Shown piece by piece: positions 6,683 through 12,438 of a stretch of 13,068 nucleotides of DNA; positions within the stretch are counted from its first letter, which is position 1; every line of letters begins with the position of its first letter. The translations under genes and the position numbers were made by a program. The stretch lies in assembly GCA_900547285.1 (NCBI GenBank), contig URGF01000048.1:1-13068 (forward strand), read 5' to 3'. The notes under the pieces are model-generated. The model was not told the origin of the DNA, searched no databases, and saw nothing but the letters and a program-made list of their open reading frames with translations. This DNA comes from an uncultured Collinsella sp. (GTDB lineage Bacteria > Actinomycetota > Coriobacteriia > Coriobacteriales > Coriobacteriaceae).

Positions 6683-8413
6683 ATGAAGACAACCAAGAAC
6701 ATCGCCCGCCTGGCAGTAACCGCCGGACTTACCGCAGCGTTGAGCTTCGGCGGTGTGATGGCGCCGGTCACGATGGCGTTTGCTGAGGATGCGGCTGCAA
6801 CGGCCAATGGCTCGGTGACCATTGCGAACGTTGAGGGCAACCATACCGAATTCGATGGCTATCAGATTTTTAAGGCTGATGTTGCGACAGTCGAAGGTAA
6901 GACGGTTGTGAGTAATATTACCTGGGCAAACGGTAGCGTGAAGGCGGCTGTCGAGGGTGTCATTAAGAATGAGGAGCCGACTTACAAGGGCAAGACCGCC
7001 CAGGACGCTGCGGACTGGATCACGAGTAAGGTGACGGGAACCAACGATGCATATTGCGTTGGCCCCGACAACATTGCTTATAAGATTGCCGCTGCTGTGG
7101 ACGATCTTACTGACAAAAAGACAACGAGTGCTGGTGTTGCCTCCGGTCTAGAGCACGGTTACTGGCTCTTTGTGACCGATGCCGGCACCATCGGAGACGG
7201 CGAGGCGGGCTCGTCTCCCATCTTCACTGTCGTGGGGAACACGCCCGTTAAAGTCACCGAGAAAACCGGAATCCCTACCGTCGAGAAGAAGATCGTGAGC
7301 GATGCCGACGGCAAAGAGCATGACGCCGCCGACTCCCAGATCGGCCAGGACGTGACGTACAACCTCTACGGCACCGTCGCCGAGAACTTCGATAAGTACG
7401 ATACGTATTTCTATCAGTTCTCCGACCAGATCTCCAAGGGCCTGACGCTGCAGTCGGGCGCTGAGGTCTATCTATACGATAGCGTGAGCGATGCAAAAGG
7501 CGATCTGACCCACAAGACCGGTCGGAAAATTACGAACAACTTTAAACAGAGTGCTGAAACTGTCGATAGTTCGACTGGTGCTAAGACGACAAAGTGGACC
7601 TGTGAAAACCTGAAGGACGTCAGCGGAATCACTAAACAATCCTGTGTCGTCGTCTCCTATAAGGCGCGGATTAACACGGACGCTATTGTTTCCGGCACTG
7701 AAAGTAACGTTGCCGGCACTGAGGGTAACGACAACACCGTGATACTTAACTACTCCAACAATCCCATGAACAAGGATGGCAAGGGCCAGACTCCGCCTGA
7801 CAAGGTCAAGGACTACACCTACGGCCTCAAGATCAACAAGGTCGACCTGGGCACCGAGGCGGCCCTCGACGGTGCCGAGTTCACCATCCAGGCCACCGGA
7901 GCGGACGATGGTGCATCCACGAATTTGTACGTCCAGCAGGATGGCTCCCTTGGCAAAACCCCCTGGAAATTCAAGACCGCCAATGGCGGCATCATCAAAG
8001 TCGTCGGTCTCGACGCCGGTGTCTATACCGTCACGGAAACTTCTGCTCCCGACGGTTATACCACGGTCGAGCCTTTCACCTTTGAGATCAAGCCGACCAT
8101 GAAGGCCGATGATCCGGGTGCCGGTCTTACTCTGCTCGAAAGCACGCTTGATCCTAAGAACCAGAACGACAAGATTATCGCCGGCCTCACCGACGGAAAT
8201 TCTGGCGACAACAAGCTGACGGCGAAGTCTGACTCGGAGAAGGACTCCGACGGCACCTTTAACATTACCGTCGGCAATACCAAACAGATTAACCTCCCGC
8301 TGACCGGCCTTAACGGCGTGACGTTCACTTGGATTGCTGGTGGCGCGGTACTGTGCATTGGTGTGGCGCACCTCATCCGTAGCCGTAAGCGCGACGAGGG
8401 TTCTGAGGAGTAA
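6683..8413 (+). CDS. Major-shaft-type isopeptide pilin with LPLTG sorting signal (576 aa)
   Basis: The ATG at 6683 follows AAGAGGA at 6669-6675. The signal peptide ends near MAFA-ED (residue 34). The mature protein opens with VTIANVEGN and FDGYQIFKADV, the typical N-domain of SpaA/FimA-like shaft pilins. TGIPTVEKKIV (195-205, K202/K203) is a classical pilin motif, whose lysine receives the sortase-made isopeptide bond. A D2-type isopeptide domain follows, then a C-terminal Cna-B fold with E-box YTVTETSAPDGY (E452). The sorting signal is LPLTG (538-542), then a hydrophobic helix and RSRKRDEGSEE. It shares overall plan, size and opening motifs with the 552-aa pilin, so the two are diverged paralogues. 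The full pilin motif and canonical signal suggest this is the polymerising backbone. The 76-bp gap before it contains no clear promoter. Confidence 0.93.
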   Translation: MKTTKNIARLAVTAGLTAALSFGGVMAPVTMAFAEDAAATANGSVTIANVEGNHTEFDGYQIFKADVATVEGKTVVSNITWANGSVKAAVEGVIKNEEPTYKGKTAQDAADWITSKVTGTNDAYCVGPDNIAYKIAAAVDDLTDKKTTSAGVASGLEHGYWLFVTDAGTIGDGEAGSSPIFTVVGNTPVKVTEKTGIPTVEKKIVSDADGKEHDAADSQIGQDVTYNLYGTVAENFDKYDTYFYQFSDQISKGLTLQSGAEVYLYDSVSDAKGDLTHKTGRKITNNFKQSAETVDSSTGAKTTKWTCENLKDVSGITKQSCVVVSYKARINTDAIVSGTESNVAGTEGNDNTVILNYSNNPMNKDGKGQTPPDKVKDYTYGLKINKVDLGTEAALDGAEFTIQATGADDGASTNLYVQQDGSLGKTPWKFKTANGGIIKVVGLDAGVYTVTETSAPDGYTTVEPFTFEIKPTMKADDPGAGLTLLESTLDPKNQNDKIIAGLTDGNSGDNKLTAKSDSEKDSDGTFNITVGNTKQINLPLTGLNGVTFTWIAGGAVLCIGVAHLIRSRKRDEGSEE

Positions 8414-8448
8414 TCGCTCGCCTCGAATATCAACACGAGACATGAAAA

Positions 8449-8486
8449 AGCGGGGCACCCGGTCGATGCGATCGGGTGTCCCGCTT
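8449..8486 (+). terminator. Terminator hairpin after the pilus cluster
   Basis: AGCGGGGCACCCG (8449-8461) pairs with CGGGTGTCCCGCTT (8473-8486), with one G-T pair and an 11-nt loop. It lies 36 bases after the last pilin stop. The T-run behind it is poor (CGTTTGTG), but the GC-rich stem is strong and the next gene is convergent. Confidence 0.65.
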
Positions 8487-8496
8487 CGTTTGTGTG

Positions 8497-8529
8497 CCAC
8501 CACAAAGGTGCCTGTCCCCTTTGTGGTGG
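8497..8529 (-). repeat. 33-bp palindromic repeat, copy 3 (inverted)
   Basis: Perfect 12-bp arms CCACCACAAAGG (8497-8508) and CCTTTGTGGTGG (8518-8529) enclose TGCCTGTCC. Read on the minus strand, the core is GGACAGGCA, the same as copy 2, so this copy is inverted relative to the other two. It lies 7 bases beyond the stop of the minus-strand gene ending at 8537 and may terminate it. Confidence 0.75.
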
Positions 8530-8536
8530 TTGGTGG

Positions 8537-9682
8537 CTAGGCGGTGGGGAGTTCTGGCGTGTTAGCCGGCTGCTGCGGCTTGAGGTGGGCGTTGCGCCAG
8601 ATGATTTGGATGATGTAGCCGAGTGTAAAGACGAAGGCTACGCCGCTGATGAAGTCGCCTACGAGGGGGATTGCCGTAAGCGCGCCCGCGGCGATACCGC
8701 CCACGGCCGCCATGGCGTAACGGTTCTGGCTGTGTCCGACCATGCGGGCGATTGCGCACCCCGCAAAGGCACTCGACACCAACGCGATGCCGATAACGCC
8801 GCACATGAGGGCTCCGGCAAGCGGCAGGCCGGCGATTGAGATAATCAACAGCAGGACGGCGGGGACGATAGCAATCGTGCCCAGAAGACCGCTCACCCAC
8901 AGGGGCGTGGGGCGCTGGTGGAGCATGCCGGCGGCACTGGCGGTCGCACGCGGAAAGACGAGTTCGAGCAGCAGGGCGACAAAGCAGGTCGAGAGCGCCG
9001 CGGCGACGATGCCGCCGATGACATCGTTAACGGTGGAAGTATCTTCGTTCTCGGTGCGGTCGATCTTGAGCGCGCCGACCTCGGCTCCCTTGGCGCGCTC
9101 GGGGTCCTCGGAGATGTGCGCGTTCACGGTGCCGGTGATGCGGGCGTTTTTACCCAAGATGAGCTTGTCGGCCCAAACCTCAACATCGCCGTCGACGGTG
9201 CCATCGATGGTCACGGTGTCGCCCGCGAGCACTGCCGACTTGGTAGAACCGCGCAGGGCAACCGTCTCGCCCGCTGCGTAAAAACAGTTGGCGGTGCTAC
9301 CGGTGTTAAGCACGACGTGCTGGCCGGCTACCGTCACGCTGCCATCGATTGCGGTTTTGGCGATATCGATGGTGCGCGCCGCCAGGCGAACGGCGCCGCC
9401 TACGGTGCAGTCGCGAATCGACAGGCTCTCGCCCGCCGCGATGATATCGCGGCCGACGGAGGCGTCGTCCAGGTTGAGGCTCTGACCGGCCCAGTACAGG
9501 TCGCCTTCGACGCCCGACGGAGTTGAGTCAACATCGGTTGCGAGCACGTTGCCCGCGGTGTCGGTGCCGGCGAACGACGCCGTGGGGAGTGCGGTAAACG
9601 CCAGTGCGATAAGCGCGAATAGGATAGTGATGCGACTCCGCGCTTTGTGGCGTCGGGTTGACGGTACTTGGTTGTAAGGCAT
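8537..9682 (-). CDS. Bactofilin-like polymer-forming protein with C-terminal membrane helices (381 aa)
   Basis: The start is ATG 9682 because GAAGGAT lies just upstream (about 9688-9694); a longer frame up to 9730 would run through the palindrome at 9695-9719. A basic N-terminus and hydrophobic stretch (about 16-38, ending TASFA-GT) form a signal peptide or anchor. Residues about 55-190 are a run of short right-handed beta-helix-like repeats with spaced G and V/I (SVGRDIIAAGESLSI, TVDGDVEVWADKLIL), typical of the bactofilin/polymer-forming family. Four hydrophobic helices follow (about 220-245, 262-285, 287-312, 323-362), so the beta domain is probably extracytoplasmic and membrane-tethered. 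Proteins of this kind are linked to cell-envelope organisation; the exact role is unknown. The operator-like palindrome upstream suggests dedicated regulation. Confidence 0.8.
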   Translation of the reverse strand: MPYNQVPSTRRHKARSRITILFALIALAFTALPTASFAGTDTAGNVLATDVDSTPSGVEGDLYWAGQSLNLDDASVGRDIIAAGESLSIRDCTVGGAVRLAARTIDIAKTAIDGSVTVAGQHVVLNTGSTANCFYAAGETVALRGSTKSAVLAGDTVTIDGTVDGDVEVWADKLILGKNARITGTVNAHISEDPERAKGAEVGALKIDRTENEDTSTVNDVIGGIVAAALSTCFVALLLELVFPRATASAAGMLHQRPTPLWVSGLLGTIAIVPAVLLLIISIAGLPLAGALMCGVIGIALVSSAFAGCAIARMVGHSQNRYAMAAVGGIAAGALTAIPLVGDFISGVAFVFTLGYIIQIIWRNAHLKPQQPANTPELPTA

Positions 9683-9694
9683 GGTGAATCCTTC

Positions 9695-9719
9695 GTTAGA
9701 TACTCGACAGGTATCTAAC
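9695..9719. promoter_or_regulatory. Operator-like perfect palindrome before the bactofilin-like gene
   Basis: GTTAGATAC (9695-9703) and GTATCTAAC (9711-9719) are exact complements around a 7-bp centre. The size and position, immediately upstream of the ribosome binding site of the minus-strand gene, match a dimeric TetR- or PadR-type operator. A weak -35-like TTGCGC lies further upstream on the minus strand. No regulator gene is adjacent, so the binding protein would be encoded elsewhere. Confidence 0.6.
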
Positions 9720-9788
9720 AGGGTACCCAATGCGCAAGCGCTCTAAAAGAACCTCTCGGTTGCATTTCGAAGGGTTGGGCCGTGCTAC

Positions 9789-10478
9789 CTATCTTTTACG
9801 GTGCAAAAAGTGTGCGATGTCTTCTTCGGTAGGGCTTTTGATGTCAAAGCGCAGCGATAACCAGCGCAGCCCCATGGTCACCACGACGCATACGACCAGC
9901 GCAGCAATATTGCTCACGAGACCGCTCATGACGAGGCAGACATAGCTTGTCGATCCGGCGATGGCCGCGATGGCATAAAAGTTAGTACGTTGGAAAATGC
10001 CCGGAACCACGCCCATGAAGCCGTCGCGCAGCATGCCGCCGCCCACGGCGGTGAAGAAGCCCATCATGATACATACGGCGGGTGCAAATCCGTAGACCAG
10101 CGCCTTGTCCGCGCCGGTTGCCGCATAGATGCCGACCGAGATGATGTCGAGCAGGGGGATGAGTTTTTCGGGCTTGTCGACGATTGCCGGGAAAATGTAG
10201 ATGATGGCTGCCGTGGCAATGGAAAGCGGGAGCGCCATCGGCTGGTTGAGGATGTAGACGTTGCCCACCTGCAGCGTCATATCGCGCAAAAGACCGCCGC
10301 CCAGGCCGCAAACCACGGCGAGCGCGACGGCGCCCACCAGGTCGAGCTTGTGCTCGCGCGCGACCAGAACGCCCGAGATCGATGCTGCGACAACAGCGAA
10401 CATCTCGAGCCAAAAGGGGATAGCGACCATGGCATCCGAGGCGTGTGTGGTGACGGTCATAGCGGCGACGACGGGCAA
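9789..10478 (-). CDS. TRIC/YicG-family channel-like membrane protein (229 aa)
   Basis: Seven hydrophobic segments in a two-fold repeat carry the paired glycine motifs GLGGGLLRD (58-66) and AVGGGMLRD (144-152). These are diagnostic of the bacterial UPF0126/YicG family, homologous to trimeric intracellular cation channels. The length (229) is normal. Bacterial members form trimeric pores permeable to monovalent cations; the YicG relatives have also been linked to glycine transport, so the substrate is uncertain. The start is TTG 10478: AAAGGA lies 7 bases upstream (10486-10491), while the ATG seven codons in (10460) has no binding site. It is followed by the bactofilin-like gene on the same strand after 106 bases, but the operator between them suggests separate control. 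Confidence 0.9.
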   Translation of the reverse strand: MPVVAAMTVTTHASDAMVAIPFWLEMFAVVAASISGVLVAREHKLDLVGAVALAVVCGLGGGLLRDMTLQVGNVYILNQPMALPLSIATAAIIYIFPAIVDKPEKLIPLLDIISVGIYAATGADKALVYGFAPAVCIMMGFFTAVGGGMLRDGFMGVVPGIFQRTNFYAIAAIAGSTSYVCLVMSGLVSNIAALVVCVVVTMGLRWLSLRFDIKSPTEEDIAHFLHRKR

Positions 10479-10591
10479 GGTGGGGTCCTTTGTGTTGCGG
10501 GTTTAGACAATGCCCGTACATAGTACATGGTTGGCGGGTCTGGCGACCCTATAGCTCGGTAAACGGTCTGGACTGGATGCGGGCGTAGGCA

Positions 10592-10660
10592 CCAAACGTG
10601 TACATCACACTCCAAAGATGTCAAAAAATGTCGGTTTTGGAGGGTGATGTACATGTTTGG
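10592..10660. repeat. Long hairpin repeat, right flank of the nuclease gene (copy A)
   Basis: Arm 10592-10616 (starts CCAAACGTGTACATCAC) pairs with 10636-10660 (ends GTGATGTACATGTTTGG) over 25 bp with two mismatches, one of them a G-T pair. The 19-nt loop is GATGTCAAAAAATGTCGGT. From 10595, 49 bases are identical to those from 11795. It lies 20 bases after the stop of the minus-strand nuclease gene and may also terminate it. Confidence 0.85.
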
Positions 10661-10680
10661 TGTGGGGCGCTGAGATGACG

Positions 10681-11688
10681 CTACTCGGAAGGCGTGTCTT
10701 CGCCCTGCGAGCCCTTCCAGTTGCGGATAAGTGCCTTGCGCAGTTCGTTTTGCTTTCGCTGGTGCTCGGCGTCCGTGCAGCGGGGCATACCGAGTGCTTC
10801 GCGAATATTGTTCATGGCGCGGTGAAAGGCAAGCTGACTTGCGAACTGTGCCGAGGTGAGCGTAACGATTCGATATCCCATTTGGGCGAGCACGGCCTCT
10901 CGTTCCGCGTCCGCTCCCTTGCGTTCGACCTCATCGTGAAAGCCGCCCTTATATTCAATGCCGAGTTCTCTGCGCTGATAAGTAACAAGAGCGTCGATTT
11001 TGAGCGTTCGGGCTTTTGTGCAATGCCAAAGACGTTGAGGGATTTCGAGCGGTTTGTTGAGTTCGATACCTCGGATACCAACGCCGCCTTCGCTTGTTGG
11101 GAGCGAGAGGGCGATGGACGATGCGGTCTCCATGGGCGAGGCTGAGTGGTCGTAGATGTGTCTGAGCGCGAGTCTGGCGCGTGTGGCGCCGGGTTTGCCA
11201 GGGTGCCGATCGAGTAACTCGACAATTTCGTCCTTGGAGGTGGTGGCTGGTTGCTCGGTATAAGGGTCGGAGGGATTGAGCCCCATGCGATAGTCGCCGC
11301 AAGCTTCGTAACCATACTCGAGGTATTCGATCCTATCCATCCACTCGGCAGCGAGCACGAAGGTGAAGGCTTCGTCGGTGATAAAGATGCCGGGCGTAAG
11401 CTCGCCAATATGGTCGTAGGGTAGGTTTTGGCCGAGAACGTGGCAAGTGACACCGTTGGTGCGAATTCGCTCGAAAGCAAATACTACGGAGATGTCGATA
11501 GTCTTGAGCATGGTGGACGGAATGCCGCAGTCGGTAAGTGCCTGCCGAATGCGCGCGATGCGTTGCTGGGTAGAGAGGCCCCGCACACCTATCTGGTAGT
11601 AGCGTTGTGCGACGGCTTGAACCAGGTCTTGTGGCGCATGGTGGACGAGCCATGCGGTTTTATGCGTAATGAGAACAGGAGTATCCAT
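10681..11688 (-). CDS. AbiEi-like/DUF559-type protein with PD-(D/E)xK nuclease-like C-terminus (335 aa)
   Basis: The start is ATG 11688 because AGAGGT stands a few bases upstream (about 11694-11699); the frame extends to 11763 but those codons lack a binding site. Residues about 1-150 resemble the N-terminal part of the AbiEi-like proteins often joined to DUF559-type domains in actinobacteria (HVLGQNLP, a GYEACGDYR segment). The C-terminus carries a Vsr/DUF559-like fold: SPMETA (about E187), KIDALV (D232), GIEYKGGFH (E245, K247) and an ending strand YRIVTLTSAQF. The D...ExK set is the metal-binding core of PD-(D/E)xK nucleases. It could be an antitoxin-like regulator, a DNA nuclease or a defence protein; no toxin gene is adjacent. 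It is bracketed by two direct copies of a hairpin repeat, which suggests it is inserted as a cassette. Cytoplasmic: no signal peptide. Confidence 0.7.
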   Translation of the reverse strand: MDTPVLITHKTAWLVHHAPQDLVQAVAQRYYQIGVRGLSTQQRIARIRQALTDCGIPSTMLKTIDISVVFAFERIRTNGVTCHVLGQNLPYDHIGELTPGIFITDEAFTFVLAAEWMDRIEYLEYGYEACGDYRMGLNPSDPYTEQPATTSKDEIVELLDRHPGKPGATRARLALRHIYDHSASPMETASSIALSLPTSEGGVGIRGIELNKPLEIPQRLWHCTKARTLKIDALVTYQRRELGIEYKGGFHDEVERKGADAEREAVLAQMGYRIVTLTSAQFASQLAFHRAMNNIREALGMPRCTDAEHQRKQNELRKALIRNWKGSQGEDTPSE

Positions 11689-11743
11689 TAGGGACCTCTC
11701 GCTTCGAGCTGACACCAACCTCTTATGTCCGTTGAGGTGGGGA

Positions 11744-11749
11744 AATATA
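11744..11749 (-). promoter_or_regulatory. -10 candidate for the nuclease-like gene
   Basis: TATATT reads on the minus strand about 55 bases upstream of the ATG at 11688. No good -35 is present at 16-18 bases. It lies inside the repeat-bounded segment, so the cassette would carry its own promoter. Confidence 0.3.
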
Positions 11750-11791
11750 CCGGATGTGAGCAAATCGACTCATGCTCGGTGCGCGTCATAT

Positions 11792-11860
11792 GCGAACGTG
11801 TACATCACACTCCAAAGATGTCAAAAAATGTCGGTTTTGGAGGATGGTGTACATGTTTGG
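11792..11860. repeat. Long hairpin repeat, left flank of the nuclease gene (copy B)
   Basis: It is a near copy of 10592-10660 in the same orientation, offset by exactly 1200 bases. The 49 bases from 11795 are identical; then GGATGGTGT replaces GGGTGATGT, and the outer ACATGTTTGG is again identical. These changes weaken this copy's stem. The preceding bases (TGCG versus ACCA) already differ, so the shared unit starts about 11795. Confidence 0.85.
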
Positions 11861-11903
11861 GATGTTGGGTTGGGATTGAACGTGGCGAGGATGTGGGTTG
11901 AAG

Positions 11904-12038
11904 AGGAGGAATGTCCAAATTTTGAGCTTCGCTCAAAATTTATCCGGTCGGCTGGCGCCGACCGCGCTGCGCTAAAAACGCGCCACTGGCGCGTTTTCTT
12001 TACGCTTTGCGCCCTGGCGGGTTCGAATCCCTCCTCCT
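11904..12038 (+). other. Three tandem strong stem-loops leading into a tRNA-like 3' end
   Basis: Hairpin 1 has perfect 11-bp arms AAATTTTGAGC (11917-11927) and GCTCAAAATTT (11931-11941), loop TTC. Hairpin 2 has perfect 8-bp arms CGGTCGGC (11945-11952) and GCCGACCG (11957-11964). Hairpin 3 has perfect 10-bp arms AAAACGCGCC (11975-11984) and GGCGCGTTTT (11988-11997). AGGAGGA (11904-11910) can pair with TCCTCCT (12032-12038) to close the whole as a multibranch structure. It could be a structured RNA, a tRNA gene remade by insertion, or a DNA-level repeat. Open frames here are short and include a translated T-arm, so I do not call a protein. Confidence 0.5.
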
Positions 12039-12041
12039 GCG
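12011..12041 (+). pseudogene. tRNA-Ser 3'-end-like fragment (T-arm and acceptor strand)
   Basis: GGGTTCGAATCCCTCCTCCT (12019-12038) contains the T-loop TTCGAAT and is identical, on the opposite strand, to 12107-12126 of the tRNA-Ser(CGA) gene. After it, GCGC replaces CCGCCA, so the CCA end is lost. No matching 5' acceptor, D-arm or anticodon arm is visible upstream, so it is not a working tRNA. It may be an attachment-site remnant or part of a tRNA-derived repeat. Confidence 0.5.
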
Positions 12042-12060
12042 CGTTATTGAAATGTGCCCA

Positions 12061-12088
12061 AAAAGAAAAAAGCCCCATTGCTGGGGCT
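12061..12088 (-). terminator. Terminator of the tRNA-Ser genes
   Basis: On the minus strand AGCCCC (12088-12083) and GGGGCT (12076-12071) form a 6-bp stem with loop AGCAAT, followed by TTTTTCTTTT. It is a textbook rho-independent terminator 12 bases beyond the tRNA-Ser(CGA) CCA end. Confidence 0.9.
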
Positions 12089-12100
12089 CATACCATCTAA

Positions 12101-12191
12101 TGGCGGAGGAGGAGGGATTCGAACCCTCGTGACCTTATACAGGCCAAACGGTTTTCGAGACCGCCGCATTCAACCACTCTGCCACCCCTCC
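12101..12191 (-). tRNA. tRNA-Ser (anticodon CGA)
   Basis: Read on the minus strand, GGAGGGG (from 12191) pairs with CTCCTCC, with one G-T pair. Discriminator G and an encoded CCA end at 12101. The anticodon loop CTCGAAA places CGA at 12157-12155, reading UCG codons. A long variable arm, as in class II serine tRNAs, and a standard T-arm (GAGGG, TTCGAAT, CCCTC) follow. The product inserts serine during translation. An ORF read across the plus strand here is an artefact. Confidence 0.97.
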
Positions 12192-12199
12192 GCGTGGGG

Positions 12200-12230
12200 T
12201 AAAAACAAAGCAGGCTCAACGGCCTGCTTT
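12200..12230 (-). terminator. Terminator-like hairpin between the two tRNA-Ser genes
   Basis: On the minus strand AAAGCAGGC (12230-12222) and GCCTGCTTT (12215-12207) form a perfect 9-bp stem with a 6-nt loop, followed by GTTTTTACC. It lies just after tRNA-Ser(GGA) and only 9 bases before tRNA-Ser(CGA). It is either a partial terminator with read-through or a processing hairpin. Confidence 0.75.
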
Positions 12231-12239
12231 GGAATTAAC

Positions 12240-12330
12240 TGGCGGAGAGTCAGGGATTTGAACCCTGGAGACGCTTTTGACGCCTACACGATTTCCAATC
12301 GTGCTCCTTCGGCCACTCGGACAACTCTCC
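12240..12330 (-). tRNA. tRNA-Ser (anticodon GGA)
   Basis: On the minus strand GGAGAGT (from 12330) pairs with ACTCTCC. Discriminator G and an encoded CCA end at 12240. The anticodon arm is CACGA, loop TTGGAAA, TCGTG, so the anticodon is GGA (12296-12294), which reads UCC and UCU. A long class II variable arm and T-loop TTCAAAT are present. It heads the serine tRNA pair. Confidence 0.97.
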
Positions 12331-12346
12331 GTTAAATGCGAAAGTC

Positions 12347-12374
12347 AGTATACACGAGGAATCGCAAAGTGCAA
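12347..12374 (-). promoter_or_regulatory. Promoter of the tRNA-Ser pair
   Basis: On the minus strand TTGCAC (12374-12369) is a -35 and TATACT (12352-12347) a -10, with a 16-nt spacer. Transcription would start near 12340, about ten bases before the tRNA-Ser(GGA) 5' end. The palindrome and IS30-type gene lie upstream of this promoter and leave it intact. Confidence 0.75.
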
Positions 12375-12438
12375 ACAGAAATGTTGGCATTTTTTGAAAC
12401 GCTTGGCTTCCTTGATTATCGACTTTATCCGAACACCT

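Noticed and set aside
7472..8503. 343-aa minus-strand ORF opposite the LPLTG pilin
   Set aside because: It is an antisense shadow: the + strand frame has signal peptide, pilin motif, E-box and LPLTG signal.
10592..11860. CRISPR-like reading of the repeated hairpins
   Set aside because: There are only two copies, 1200 bases apart with a gene between, so there is no array of short spacers.
11821..12078. 85-aa minus-strand ORF with EEGFEPARAQ
   Set aside because: It reads through the three stem-loops and the tRNA-like fragment, with no ribosome binding site. EEGFEPA is a translated T-arm.
12054..12335. 93-aa + ORF across the tRNA genes
   Set aside because: Its protein is the translation of the reverse complement of two serine tRNAs (GIRTLVTLYRPNGF, RDLNPGDAF), a common annotation artefact.
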